NCBI GenBank assembly: GCA_030754235.1
Contig: JASMAS010000070.1
Span: 1 to 64,000 of the forward strand
Source of the DNA: Litorilituus sp.
GTDB taxonomy: Bacteria > Pseudomonadota > Gammaproteobacteria > Enterobacterales > Alteromonadaceae
Length of the DNA: 64,000 nt
Direction: 5' to 3'
This document shows, piece by piece, positions 1-10,765 of this stretch (the first letter of the stretch is position 1; the number at the start of each line of letters is the position of its first letter). The position numbers and the translations under genes were made by a program. A model generated the notes under the pieces. It searched no databases. It was not told the origin of the DNA and saw nothing but the letters and a program-made list of their open reading frames with translations.

Positions 1-7
1 TAAGCAG

Positions 8-91
8 TTACACAGATTTTGCTACAGGGTCAACTGCCTTGAAAAACGCCGCAAATAAGAAAGTAAAAATTCCCGTATCCATAAATTCCAT
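8..91 (-). CDS. possible 27-residue hydrophobic peptide downstream of the Fic gene
   Basis: An ATG at 91 opens 27 codons ending in TAA at 8-10. The product is rich in Phe, Ala and Val and could be a single short membrane segment. A good ribosome-binding site (AGGAG, about 8 bases upstream) is formed by the last codons and stop of the Fic gene, so translational coupling is possible. I do not recognise the peptide. It could equally be a chance frame or the beginning of a truncated larger gene, since the accessory region continues beyond the window edge. Confidence 0.25.
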   Translation of the reverse strand: MEFMDTGIFTFLFAAFFKAVDPVAKSV

Positions 92-96
92 TTTGA

Positions 97-1656
97 TTAC
101 TCCTTTTTCATTAACTGCTGTACGTCAATATTAATCCTTTCTTTCATTGCTTGGATTAAGTTAACTGATAGCTGTTCAATTAAAACCAGCTTCTCTTGAT
201 CTATATGAGATAGTACTAATTTTTGCTTAGCTTTTGAAACTTTGCCGCCACCGTTTATGATAATAGATGTTATTTTATCTAACGTGTTATTTGGTATGTC
301 TGTTAGATCATTGATCGCACCTTTGATAGCATCAAAAACGACGAGTAAACCAATCTCTTCTACTAATTCGTTTGAAATAGCTTTGTTCATCATGTCGTAT
401 ACAAATTTTACGTGTTCTGTGTAATCAGGGTAGCGGTACATATAGTCAATATCGTTGTGCACGATTAATTTATTATTATTTTCGCTATCAAGCTCCCAAT
501 CCAGCATTGCTAAGATAGGGCGTGAAATTGTTTCAAGAACAGAATCATACTGTTTTTGATTTTTCAATATAGCTGCTGAAATTGGAATTATAAATTTATG
601 CTCAGGCTCTCTTTGCTTCATAACATCATGAATTAAGTAACGATGAATTCGACCATTACCATCATCAAGTGGATGTATATATACTTCACCAAATGATATA
701 GCGGTGGCATGTATTAATGCTGGCACTGCTGAATCTATCATTAGTCGTTCATGCGTTTTTAGTAATCCTTCCATCATACTAGGTACATGCTTAGCTAGTG
801 CGCCGATATAATGTACATCTTCATCTATTCCAGCTGAACGATAGATAGTAGTACCTACATAGATTTCGTCTGTTCGATAGTCATTAGCTTGTTTATTCTT
901 TTCTACTATTTTATTTTGTAAATCGATGAGTTTTTCTTTTGTTAATTCAAACAAACCGACATTTTTGATGGCATTTAAAAAACGCTTCATCTTGTGTTTA
1001 TCTGGCGTTTCTCGTTCAATTTCGTTTGATGATTTTGTTTCTTTTGTATATAAATAATTTATCGAGCGACCTAATACATCGGCAGTGAGCGGGTCGCCAA
1101 CTTTTTGCATTTCAGCGTATGCTGTTTGATAAACGTCTATATCTTCTAGTGCTTTTACTTCTTTCGTTTTTCGGATAGTAGGACAAAAATCTTTTTTGCC
1201 AATAGCATTATTAATAACACGAGTACGTTTGTCTTTATCTCCGTTAGTTAACGTATAATAAAATTCATCTTCAAAAAGTTGAATATAGTTACCTTTGGTT
1301 AAATCGTTCAGGTCTAGTTTTTGTTCTGTTAACCATTCGTATAAATACCATATGACTCTGTTGTATTTTGAATTTGGCTTATCTGCGATAAAAGCAGTTA
1401 GTGCCTTTACATCTACTTTCTGAAAAATAGCGGCAAAAAAATGAAGTCGAATACCCTGATATTTGATTGCTGATACCATATGTTCAAAAGACGTTTCTGC
1501 TTGTTTACGCGAACCCGGTATAATTTTTCTTTTTGACGCGCCATAGGAGATCAACTTTTCAGTATCGGCTTGAGGGTCTTGATATACTTCAACATCTAGC
1601 TTTGGTAGCAATAAATTGTAGTATTGATTTAAGTAGGTATAGCCAAGTGGTGTCAT
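97..1656 (-). CDS. Fic/DOC family protein (putative AMP-transferase)
   Basis: A 519-residue protein carrying the Fic core HPLDDGNGR at about residues 328-336, close to the family consensus HPFxxGNGR. The catalytic His, the Gly-Asn-Gly anion-binding loop and the final Arg are all present. Fic enzymes usually transfer AMP, or more rarely another phosphate-containing group, to a hydroxyl of a target protein. At about residues 209-215 the sequence SSNEIER resembles the self-inhibitory (S/T)xxxE(G/N) helix, but Arg replaces the usual Gly or Asn. The roughly 200-residue N-terminal part and 180-residue C-terminal part are helical-looking extensions without a motif I recognise. It sits on the minus strand downstream of an integrase remnant, so it is probably accessory cargo. 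No antitoxin partner is visible. The target is unknown. Confidence 0.85.
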   Translation of the reverse strand: MTPLGYTYLNQYYNLLLPKLDVEVYQDPQADTEKLISYGASKRKIIPGSRKQAETSFEHMVSAIKYQGIRLHFFAAIFQKVDVKALTAFIADKPNSKYNRVIWYLYEWLTEQKLDLNDLTKGNYIQLFEDEFYYTLTNGDKDKRTRVINNAIGKKDFCPTIRKTKEVKALEDIDVYQTAYAEMQKVGDPLTADVLGRSINYLYTKETKSSNEIERETPDKHKMKRFLNAIKNVGLFELTKEKLIDLQNKIVEKNKQANDYRTDEIYVGTTIYRSAGIDEDVHYIGALAKHVPSMMEGLLKTHERLMIDSAVPALIHATAISFGEVYIHPLDDGNGRIHRYLIHDVMKQREPEHKFIIPISAAILKNQKQYDSVLETISRPILAMLDWELDSENNNKLIVHNDIDYMYRYPDYTEHVKFVYDMMNKAISNELVEEIGLLVVFDAIKGAINDLTDIPNNTLDKITSIIINGGGKVSKAKQKLVLSHIDQEKLVLIEQLSVNLIQAMKERINIDVQQLMKKE

Positions 1657-1835
1657 ATTAAACTTTACTTATTCAGTGAATTATTCAATACTTTCTGTAT
1701 AAAGTACTTATGTATGTGCTTTTTCTATCAAGAAATGTTCATTCCCTATAAAACACTTACAATATGCAAATTACACTTACAAATCAAACAAAATACTTAT
1801 AATTTTAGTTTTTAAAGTGAATTTCAATTTTTCAC

Positions 1836-3041
1836 TTACTTTTTATTTTGTAAACTAAGTTCTTCTAGGTAATCACTCCACGTTTGCATCATTTTTTTAC
1901 GCTCTGGTAAATATATAGCTCGGTTGTATGCTCGTGATGTATTTGACCCTGTTAGGTGAGCTAATTGCACTTCTATCGCGTCATGCGACCACCCTTGTTC
2001 ATGCAAAATTGTTGAAGCCGTACTTCTAAAGCCATGAGCTGACATAACATCGGCCGAATAACCCAAGTCTCGTAATCGATTTGTCATTACATTTTTACTC
2101 ATAGGTATACTGCTGTCACGGCTATTTGGAAAAACATAAGGTGAATATCTTGTTTCAACATAAATATATTCAAGCTGCTTAATGACTTGTTTAGAAAGCG
2201 GAACAAGGTGGTCTCGGTCTTTTTTCATTTCTTGTGCGGGAATCCGTATCAGCTTTTCCTCAAAATCAACATATTCCCATTTAAGCCCTCTAATTTCTTT
2301 TGGCCTAAGAAATACCCTTGGAATAAGCTTTAGTGCCTCAGCTGTACAGAAAGTGCCTGAAATTGTCATATCTATGTCATGAATTAAGTTACCCAACTCT
2401 ATAGGATTAATAATTGCTGAGTGAGATCGAACTTTTTTAAGTGGCTTAATGATATCTTTTAGTGGTAAGCCTTGTGCGGGATTATTTCTCGTCAGTCTAT
2501 GAGCAAGTGCGTAGCCAAAGATGCGATTAATAACGGAAAGTATGACAGGGGCTTTTTTAGGGCTACCTGAAGCCTCTATAGACAACATGACTTCGGTAAT
2601 GTGTCCAGCGTCTATCTTTTCTATCAGCAATGAACTTAACGATTTACAATCAATGGTGATAAAACGCTTCACTCGTGCTTGGTGATCCGTAGACCAAGCA
2701 TCTTTTTGTTGCTCCCACCATTTCAAAGCGATGATATTAAATTGTCTATCTGTTACTGAATGGCTACGTTTGCGCTCTCTTCTTTCGTCTGAAGGGTTAA
2801 TGCCCTTCATCAGTAACACCCTTGCCTCCTCTGCCAACCTCCTTGCTTCAACAAGGGGTATTGCAGGGTACTGACCTAAAGCTATTTCTTTATGCTTACC
2901 TGAAAACCGATAGCGCATCCTCCACAGCTTGGAGTTGTTATTTTTAATCAATAAAAACAGACCTTTACCGTCAAACTTTTTAATTTGTTTTTTATCTTCA
3001 GGGCAACTAATACTTTAAATTTCTTGGGCTGTCAGCGACAT
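1836..3041 (-). pseudogene. P4-type tyrosine integrase, interrupted by a nonsense codon
   Basis: The reading frame begins at an ATG at 3041 with MSLTAQEI, typical of P4-type phage/island integrases. It meets a TAA at 3015-3017 as codon 9 and then continues in the same frame with a normal arm-binding domain (DGKGLFLL) and full catalytic domain. The catalytic set is visible: Arg in LRPKEIRGLKW, HGFRSTA, and His and Tyr in LAHLTGSNTSRAYNRA. A TTG at 2951 could restart translation but would lose about 30 residues of the DNA arm-binding domain, so the gene is probably dead or strongly impaired. It lies next to the groEL 3' end with no tRNA nearby, so the usual tRNA attachment site is not obvious. 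Confidence 0.85.
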
Positions 3042-3193
3042 AACGGAAAACTCATCAAGGGTTTATTTAGGGGTACCATCCCAATTAAACACCTTAAAAT
3101 GAGATCATGCAAGTACTAAACACCCCACATTATACCCCCGAAAATATGAAACTCGTTGAGTTATGATGAAACAAGCTGAAACACCAAAAACAA

Positions 3194-3228
3194 AAAAGCC
3201 CTGTAAAAACAATAGTTACAGGGCTTTT
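3194..3228 (-). terminator. intrinsic terminator of groES-groEL
   Basis: AAAAGCCCTGTAA at 3194-3206 pairs with TTACAGGGCTTTT at 3216-3228, giving a 13 bp stem and 9-base loop. On the minus strand it is followed by a T-rich tract, about 40 bases after the groEL stop. Confidence 0.85.
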
Positions 3229-3266
3229 GAAACAACATGTGTTTCGGTGGAGCTAAGGTGTGATGA

Positions 3267-4943
<1,677 letters not shown>

Positions 4944-5007
4944 TTATAAAATGTTATAAAATGATTTGTTTTGATGCTCTATACTCAAGCAATATTTTAA
5001 TGTACGA

Positions 5008-5298
5008 CTATTCAACAATTGCTAAAATGTCAGATTCACTTAAAATAAGTACTTCCTCGCCATCAATTTTTTCAGTTTTCATGCCGTAACCTTCAGAGAA
5101 GATAACTTGGTCACCAATTTTTACATCCAACGGACGCACTTCACCGCTTTCTAAGATGCGGCCATTACCAACAGCAACCACTTCACCACGAGTAGATTTT
5201 TCTGCTGCACTACCTGTTAGTACAATGCCACCCGCTGATTTTGATTCAACTTCTTTACGCTTTACGATTACGCGATCGTGCAATGGACGAATGCTCAT
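5008..5298 (-). CDS. groES: 10 kDa co-chaperonin GroES
   Basis: Ninety-six residues beginning [12 protein letters not shown], the conserved GroES N-terminus, with the mobile-loop segment SAGGIVLTG. The ATG at 5298 is chosen because AGGAG lies just upstream and the protein then matches the family length; a 25-codon upstream extension in the same frame is untranslated leader. It caps the GroEL chamber and is co-transcribed with groEL. Confidence 0.97.
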   Translation of the reverse strand: MSIRPLHDRVIVKRKEVESKSAGGIVLTGSAAEKSTRGEVVAVGNGRILESGEVRPLDVKIGDQVIFSEGYGMKTEKIDGEEVLILSESDILAIVE

Positions 5299-5348
5299 AT
5301 ATTTTCTCCTGAGAGTGTGAGTGTTAACAATTTTGTTTATGAATAACT

Positions 5349-5376
5349 TAATGGGGCTAAAAAAACACTTCACAAG
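5349..5376 (-). promoter_or_regulatory. sigma-32 type heat-shock promoter of groES-groEL
   Basis: On the minus strand CTTGTGAAG (5368-5376) and CCCCATTA (5349-5356) match the heat-shock sigma factor -35 (CTTGAA) and -10 (CCCCAT-T) elements with a suitable spacer. They lie about 50 bases upstream of the groES start. The -35 element has a small departure from consensus. Confidence 0.75.
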
Positions 5377-5414
5377 TCTTGTCTTAAACTTTTTAACATC
5401 TAGCCATTAAATCA

Positions 5415-5942
5415 TTAATCTTTTTTGTGTGCGTCACCTTCTAGTGTTGCACCTTGATGGTGTTCAATAGGCTTACTTGAAGTATATGTTTGTGAATTAT
5501 CTACTTCATTTTCATAGGTATGGCCAGCGCTGTGGGTAAAATTAGAGGTGTGAAAATGAGTACTCTCACCAAATTTCCCTGTTTGTGCGGTATTTATATG
5601 TTGTTGCACACTAGCAGCAAGAGCTTGACGAACACTAGGGATAAGTAGCGATAAGCCAAATATATCGGTAACAAAACCAGGCGTCACTAATAACACCCCT
5701 GCTACTAATAACATCAACCCCGTTACTATTTCACTTGACGGCATTTCACCCTGTGCCATTTTTGTTTGTACACACTGTAAAGTAGCCAACCCCTGCTGAC
5801 GAACATATTTTGCGCCAAGCCAAGCGCTAAAAACAACAATACCCACGGTTGGCCAAGCACCAATTAACTCTCCAACTTGCATCAAGACACTAATTTCAAT
5901 AATAGGCACGATGATAAACAGTAAAAATAATACCCGAAACAT
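5415..5942 (-). CDS. fxsA: FxsA family membrane protein
   Basis: A 175-residue protein with hydrophobic helices at the N-terminus (about residues 3-22 and 26-46) and centre (about 75-105, LLVAGVLLVTPGFVTD), the conserved FxsA pattern. In Escherichia coli FxsA is an inner-membrane protein linked to suppression of F-plasmid exclusion of phage T7, and fxsA also lies beside groES-groEL there. The C-terminal 50 residues are polar, His-rich and variable. It is upstream of groES on the same strand and diverges from cutA. Confidence 0.9.
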   Translation of the reverse strand: MFRVLFLLFIIVPIIEISVLMQVGELIGAWPTVGIVVFSAWLGAKYVRQQGLATLQCVQTKMAQGEMPSSEIVTGLMLLVAGVLLVTPGFVTDIFGLSLLIPSVRQALAASVQQHINTAQTGKFGESTHFHTSNFTHSAGHTYENEVDNSQTYTSSKPIEHHQGATLEGDAHKKD

Positions 5943-6094
5943 AAAAACTCCCGTTTTCTTTGTAAGATATATTGGGGTATTAGGGTCTTTTTCAAGTAGA
6001 GTTCACTTATTGATACAATTTACACTGGTGTTATTCAGTTTTTTTTAAGAGAATAGAGCTTAATGATTACTGTAATTTACTGACTGAGTTCATC

Positions 6095-6409
6095 ATGACA
6101 GCTCAACTTGTATTAACCACTTGTCCTGATGAGCTGGTAGCTAAAACAATTGCCCAACATTTAGTTAAAGAAAAATTAGCCACGTGTGTCAATATTATTA
6201 ACAATATTAGTTCTATTTACTCTTGGGAAGACAAATTGTACTGCGATAATGAAGTACAATTGCTTATCAAAACAACCCATGAAAAATTTGAATCATTAAA
6301 TGAAAGCATCAATGAATTACACCCTTATGATGTGGTAGAAGTAATTGCCTTGAACATCCAGCAAGGTGATCAACATTATTTAAACTGGATAACAACCTCG
6401 TTGCAGTAA
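6095..6409 (+). CDS. cutA: divalent cation tolerance protein CutA
   Basis: This 104-residue protein has the CutA1 signatures TTCPDELVA near the N-terminus, LATCVNI, YSWEDK and ELHPYDVVEV. CutA1 forms trimers and has been linked to copper tolerance and to cytochrome c biogenesis, although its biochemical role is unsettled. The gene is 5 bases upstream of dsbD, the same order (cutA-dsbD) as in E. coli, so the two are likely co-transcribed. Confidence 0.95.
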   Translation: MTAQLVLTTCPDELVAKTIAQHLVKEKLATCVNIINNISSIYSWEDKLYCDNEVQLLIKTTHEKFESLNESINELHPYDVVEVIALNIQQGDQHYLNWITTSLQ

Positions 6410-6414
6410 TAAAA

Positions 6415-8235
6415 ATGAATAGAATATCCCCGCTTTTCCAGTTGCCTTTTTATGCGCTCTTTACTTTGGTTATTGTCATCACCAGTATCTATCCAAATAC
6501 GGGTTATGCTCAACAGTCTATTTTTGATACTTCAGCATCCTCCTTATTTAGTAATGACGCTGAATTCCTGAAGGTAGACCAAGCGTTTATCTTCAATTTT
6601 GATCAACAAAATAATTTACTGCATATCAGTTTTGACATTAGTGAAGGTTATTATCTTTATCGCCACCAATTTAAATTTTCCAGTAACGATACTAAATTTT
6701 CTCCAGTAAATTTACCTAAAGGAATAGATCATGACGATGAGTTTTTTGGTGTCCAACAAATTTATACTGAGTCTTTAAATTTCACTATTAATATTGAACA
6801 AGCAAATGAAAACTCAACTATTGCCATTAATTATCAGGGCTGTGCAGATAAAGGCTTGTGCTACCCGCCAACGAAAAAACTGATAAGCTTAGATAACATA
6901 CTGACAACAGATGACGAAGATAATGCTGCCGTTATTTTAGCTGCGAACAGTGAACAACACCAGCTAGCTAATATGTTAAAGCAAGATAGTTTGTTATTAA
7001 CACTTATTGCCTTTTTTATTGGCGGCTTATTGTTGTCATTTACCCCTTGTGTTTTTCCAATGTACCCTATTTTAACAGGGATCATTGTGGGGGCAGGTAA
7101 GCAGATTACCACTAAAAAAGCCTTTACTTTGTCGTTTTTCTACGTACAAGGCATGGCCATAACTTATACGCTATTAGGTGTTGTAGTAGCACTTGCTGGT
7201 GCACAATTTCAAGCTATGTTCCAACACCCTGCAGTATTAGTAGCACTAAGCATATTGTTTACTTTCTTAGCGCTATCGATGTTTGGCGTATTTAATTTAG
7301 CCCTACCAGCAAGTTGGCAAAACAAATTAAATAACCTAAGCAATCAGCAAAAAGGTGGCTCTATTATTGGTGTCATAACCATGGGGATTATTTCTGGCTT
7401 GGTCGCCTCCCCCTGTACAACAGCCCCGTTAACTGGCGCTTTACTCTACATTTCTCAAACGGGTAATGTGGTTTTAGGTGCAACGGCATTATATGCATTA
7501 AGCTTAGGTATGGGTTTACCCTTATTAATCCTAGGTAGCTCTGGCGGCAAGCTTTTACCGAAATCTGGCGCTTGGATGAATATCATTAAAAATATTTTTG
7601 GGTTATTACTGCTTGCTGTGCCTATTTTCTTGCTTGAGCGTTTCATTCCAGAAGCTGCTAGTCAAGCATTATGGGCATTGCTTATATTAGGTGCTGCAAG
7701 TTATTTTTATGTTGTAAATCAAAATTCTGTTGCGGATAAACGTAAAGGTTTCGCCTATGGTTTACGTTCATTGTTAATTTTTATAATGATGTTTGTAGGA
7801 GCTAAGATGGCTTACCAGCTTGTTATTCCCAGTAATCACGTTGTTATAAACCATAATTCAACAGTTCAAAAGCAGCATTTTATTTTAGTAAGTACATTAC
7901 AAGAATTAACAGCAGCGGTTATACAAGCAAATAACCAGAATAAAACGGTTATGGTGGATTTATACGCTGATTGGTGTGTTGCTTGTAAAGAGTTTGAGAA
8001 GTATACCTTCCCAGAAGATAAGGTTCAGCAAGCGCTATCTGGCTCAGTATTATTAAAAGTAGATTTAACGGATATCCGAGCCGATAAAAACATAGCATTA
8101 ATGGAGCATTTTAATGTCTTTGGCTTACCTTCCATTTTATTTTTTGATTTACAGGGTAACGAGCTAAGTCAGCAACGTATCACAGGTTTTATGGACGCTG
8201 ATGACTTTAGTAGTCATATTAAAGCTATATTCTAA
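6415..8235 (+). CDS. dsbD: thiol:disulfide interchange protein DsbD
   Basis: This 606-residue protein has the three-part DsbD architecture. A signal peptide (about residues 1-32) leads into a periplasmic N-domain with the redox pair Cys143 and Cys149 (GCADKGLCYPP). A multi-helix membrane domain follows, with its two conserved cysteines in SFTPCVFP and ASPCTTAP. A C-terminal thioredoxin domain carries the YADWCVACK active site. It moves electrons from cytosolic thioredoxin across the inner membrane to periplasmic DsbC, DsbG and the cytochrome c maturation system. All six key cysteines are present. It probably forms an operon with cutA. Confidence 0.97.
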   Translation: MNRISPLFQLPFYALFTLVIVITSIYPNTGYAQQSIFDTSASSLFSNDAEFLKVDQAFIFNFDQQNNLLHISFDISEGYYLYRHQFKFSSNDTKFSPVNLPKGIDHDDEFFGVQQIYTESLNFTINIEQANENSTIAINYQGCADKGLCYPPTKKLISLDNILTTDDEDNAAVILAANSEQHQLANMLKQDSLLLTLIAFFIGGLLLSFTPCVFPMYPILTGIIVGAGKQITTKKAFTLSFFYVQGMAITYTLLGVVVALAGAQFQAMFQHPAVLVALSILFTFLALSMFGVFNLALPASWQNKLNNLSNQQKGGSIIGVITMGIISGLVASPCTTAPLTGALLYISQTGNVVLGATALYALSLGMGLPLLILGSSGGKLLPKSGAWMNIIKNIFGLLLLAVPIFLLERFIPEAASQALWALLILGAASYFYVVNQNSVADKRKGFAYGLRSLLIFIMMFVGAKMAYQLVIPSNHVVINHNSTVQKQHFILVSTLQELTAAVIQANNQNKTVMVDLYADWCVACKEFEKYTFPEDKVQQALSGSVLLKVDLTDIRADKNIALMEHFNVFGLPSILFFDLQGNELSQQRITGFMDADDFSSHIKAIF

Positions 8236-8299
8236 AAGAACATAAAGCAATTTATCCATAGTGATAGCTACAATAAAGTATACCCATTATGACTTAATA

Positions 8300-10750
8300 T
8301 TAAACAGTTAAATTAGGTTCTTTGTCCTGAGTCATTTTCCAGTATCCTTGATGGATTTTTTTATCAATAAAGTCAAAAAGATCCACTTCAGGTACTGGTT
8401 TTGAAAAAAAGTATCCTTGAATCACATCACAATCATTTTCGGTAAGGCTGCGCAATTGTTCTGCTGTTTCAACACCTTCGGCAATCACCTTTAAGTCTAA
8501 GTTTTTTACCATGGCAATGGTTGACATAATAATTTGGTAATCGGCACGATTTTCTAACATACTAAACACAAAGCTTTTATCAATTTTAATAACGTCTATC
8601 GGCATTTTTTTTATATAGGCTAAAGAAGAATAGCCTGTGCCAAAGTCATCAATAGCAAAACTAAAGCCCATAGCTTTTAGACTATCCATCATAAAAATTG
8701 TTTTATCTATATCTTTAACTAAGGTTTGCTCCGTTAGTTCTAACTCGAAATTTTCTGCCGACAAAGAAAATTTATCTAAAAGGCTTTGTAAATAATCGGG
8801 TAATTTTATATCAACAAACTGCCCTGCCGACAGGTTTATCGACACTCGACAATCCACTAGCCCTTTTGATTTAAAGGTTTTGACTAATTCAAAACAACGA
8901 TGAATAATCCAATAGCCTAGTTCTATCATATACTGGGAGTTCTCTAGGATTGGAATAAAATCTTCAGGCGAGATCATACCGCGTTCCGGATGTTGCCAAC
9001 GCAACAGAGCCTCAAAACCAAATAACTTCTTCGTTTTTGCACACAATTGAGGTTGTAAGCTTAAACTAAATTGTTTTTTAGCTAATGCTTGCCTCACATC
9101 ACCTTCAAGGGTGACCCGATGAGCAACTAGCTGAAACATCGCTTGATGGTAAACATGATATTGCGCCCCACCCCTATCTTTTGCTTCATACATAGCAATA
9201 TCAGCATGGGAGATTAAGTCTTCTGCTTTTTCATCGGCTGATTCTGTATAGGCAATACCAATGCTAGTTGAAACATAAAAAATGCTAGAATCTAGCCTGA
9301 TCGGCTCCTTAAATTGAGTTAATAGATCTTCTGCAATCTTTACTGCCTCACCCACCGAAGATAAATGGCCTAATACTAAAACAAATTCATCGCCACCAAA
9401 TCGGCAAGCAAGATCTATATTGCCCGCTTTTAACTTTATTCGCTCAGCCGCTTGAATCAGTAGTCTATCCCCTTCACTATGGCCATTACTATCATTCACT
9501 TTTTTAAAGTCATCTAAATCCAAAAAAAGAACCGCCACACCATCACCATAACGCGCTATGTTGACAATAGATTTGTGTAGTTGGTAGTTCAACATGTTCC
9601 TATTTGGTAAGCCAGTGAGTAGGTCATACATGGCAATGTTTTCAAGCTCTTTGGTTTTTTGCTCTACTTCACTATTGAGCTGCTCTAATTCATAGCTTAA
9701 CTCTAGAGCTGAATGTGTTAAGACTTCCAATTCATCAGAAAAAAGAATAGGTCTTTTTAATTTAACTTGTCGAAATTGATCAAATTTCTTATTAGCCAAT
9801 AGCGGTAAAGCATTTGATAAACGTAGTAAACGTCTGGTAAAAAACTGAGCAATATAATAGACAAAAACACCAGAGATAAAAAATAAGCCGATTAAAGAAA
9901 GTAAAAATTGCTGCCTATATTGAGCATTTTTATCTTTAAAGGTCGTCACATCATCAATTAATGACAAATAAAATACTCGCTCACTATTTTGCGCCAACGG
10001 TAATAAGTTGAATAAATAACTATGCTTTAAAAAGTCAATTTGTAAACCTTTAACCAGTATATTCGTTAAGTTTTCTTCTTTATTTAAGGCAAGTAGTGAT
10101 TGCGTTAATTCCATATTTGACGCTGAAATAATATCGACATTGCTATTAGAGTACTTGGTTTGCACCGGTAAGCTGATCACAGCAACATCACTTTTGAGTG
10201 ACGTGTTTATCGCGTAAAGCATATCGACAAGGGAGGCACTCAACGTCACAACAAGGATATCACCTTGATTATTGAGCAGGGGAACACTAAGTATTAATTG
10301 ACAATCCTGATCGCAATAAATTTGATTCTTGGGTTGTTGAAATTGCAATACCTGCTCAATATTTTCATGGACAAGGGGAGGGATAGGTGTTGTGGTAAAA
10401 AGTTCTTTTTTCTGGTCATCTACTAGCCAAACATTTTCAACATTAAGATTGAAGTTTAAACCATCAAGTTGTGCAGCCAATTGCTGAGCAAAAACAAGAA
10501 AGTTATTTTGCTGTGAAAATTGTGTCATTTCAGAAAAAGTTTCAAGCCAAACATTCAATTTAGATTGTAAAATATCACTGTGCAGAACAAATTGAGCTTG
10601 ACCTTGATCTAAAGTATTTTGTTGGAATTGCTGATAGTCATCTTGTAGACGCAATAAAGATAAAGTCGAAAAACCAACCGCTAACAATAATAAAGTTAAA
10701 AATATCAAGGTTAATAACTTTGTTGGAACACTAATAAACATTTTTTTCAT
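8300..10750 (-). CDS. membrane-bound GGDEF-EAL protein (c-di-GMP turnover)
   Basis: An 816-residue protein. A membrane helix at about 11-33 and another at about 282-302 flank a roughly 250-residue periplasmic sensor region. A HAMP-like linker and short coiled coil (about 345-372) precede a GGDEF domain with intact GGDEF at 452-456 and an EAL domain starting near 560. The EAL motif (FEALLRW), ELTEQTL, DDFGTGYSSL, KIDKSF, AEGVET and QGYFFSKP are all present, so phosphodiesterase activity is plausible. The residues upstream of GGDEF are GNID instead of RxxD, so the product-inhibition site is absent. It is the last gene of an operon with an outer-membrane barrel and a binding-protein-like gene (15-base gap), which suggests that the sensor region responds to something those proteins handle. 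Net activity (synthesis or breakdown) cannot be read from sequence. Confidence 0.93.
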   Translation of the reverse strand: MKKMFISVPTKLLTLIFLTLLLLAVGFSTLSLLRLQDDYQQFQQNTLDQGQAQFVLHSDILQSKLNVWLETFSEMTQFSQQNNFLVFAQQLAAQLDGLNFNLNVENVWLVDDQKKELFTTTPIPPLVHENIEQVLQFQQPKNQIYCDQDCQLILSVPLLNNQGDILVVTLSASLVDMLYAINTSLKSDVAVISLPVQTKYSNSNVDIISASNMELTQSLLALNKEENLTNILVKGLQIDFLKHSYLFNLLPLAQNSERVFYLSLIDDVTTFKDKNAQYRQQFLLSLIGLFFISGVFVYYIAQFFTRRLLRLSNALPLLANKKFDQFRQVKLKRPILFSDELEVLTHSALELSYELEQLNSEVEQKTKELENIAMYDLLTGLPNRNMLNYQLHKSIVNIARYGDGVAVLFLDLDDFKKVNDSNGHSEGDRLLIQAAERIKLKAGNIDLACRFGGDEFVLVLGHLSSVGEAVKIAEDLLTQFKEPIRLDSSIFYVSTSIGIAYTESADEKAEDLISHADIAMYEAKDRGGAQYHVYHQAMFQLVAHRVTLEGDVRQALAKKQFSLSLQPQLCAKTKKLFGFEALLRWQHPERGMISPEDFIPILENSQYMIELGYWIIHRCFELVKTFKSKGLVDCRVSINLSAGQFVDIKLPDYLQSLLDKFSLSAENFELELTEQTLVKDIDKTIFMMDSLKAMGFSFAIDDFGTGYSSLAYIKKMPIDVIKIDKSFVFSMLENRADYQIIMSTIAMVKNLDLKVIAEGVETAEQLRSLTENDCDVIQGYFFSKPVPEVDLFDFIDKKIHQGYWKMTQDKEPNLTV

Positions 10751-10765
10751 CAGTAAACTTCCTTG

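Noticed and set aside
5299-5373. A 25-codon N-terminal extension of groES
   Set aside because: The extension overlaps the promoter and leader; the ATG at 5298 has a ribosome-binding site and gives the conserved N-terminus.
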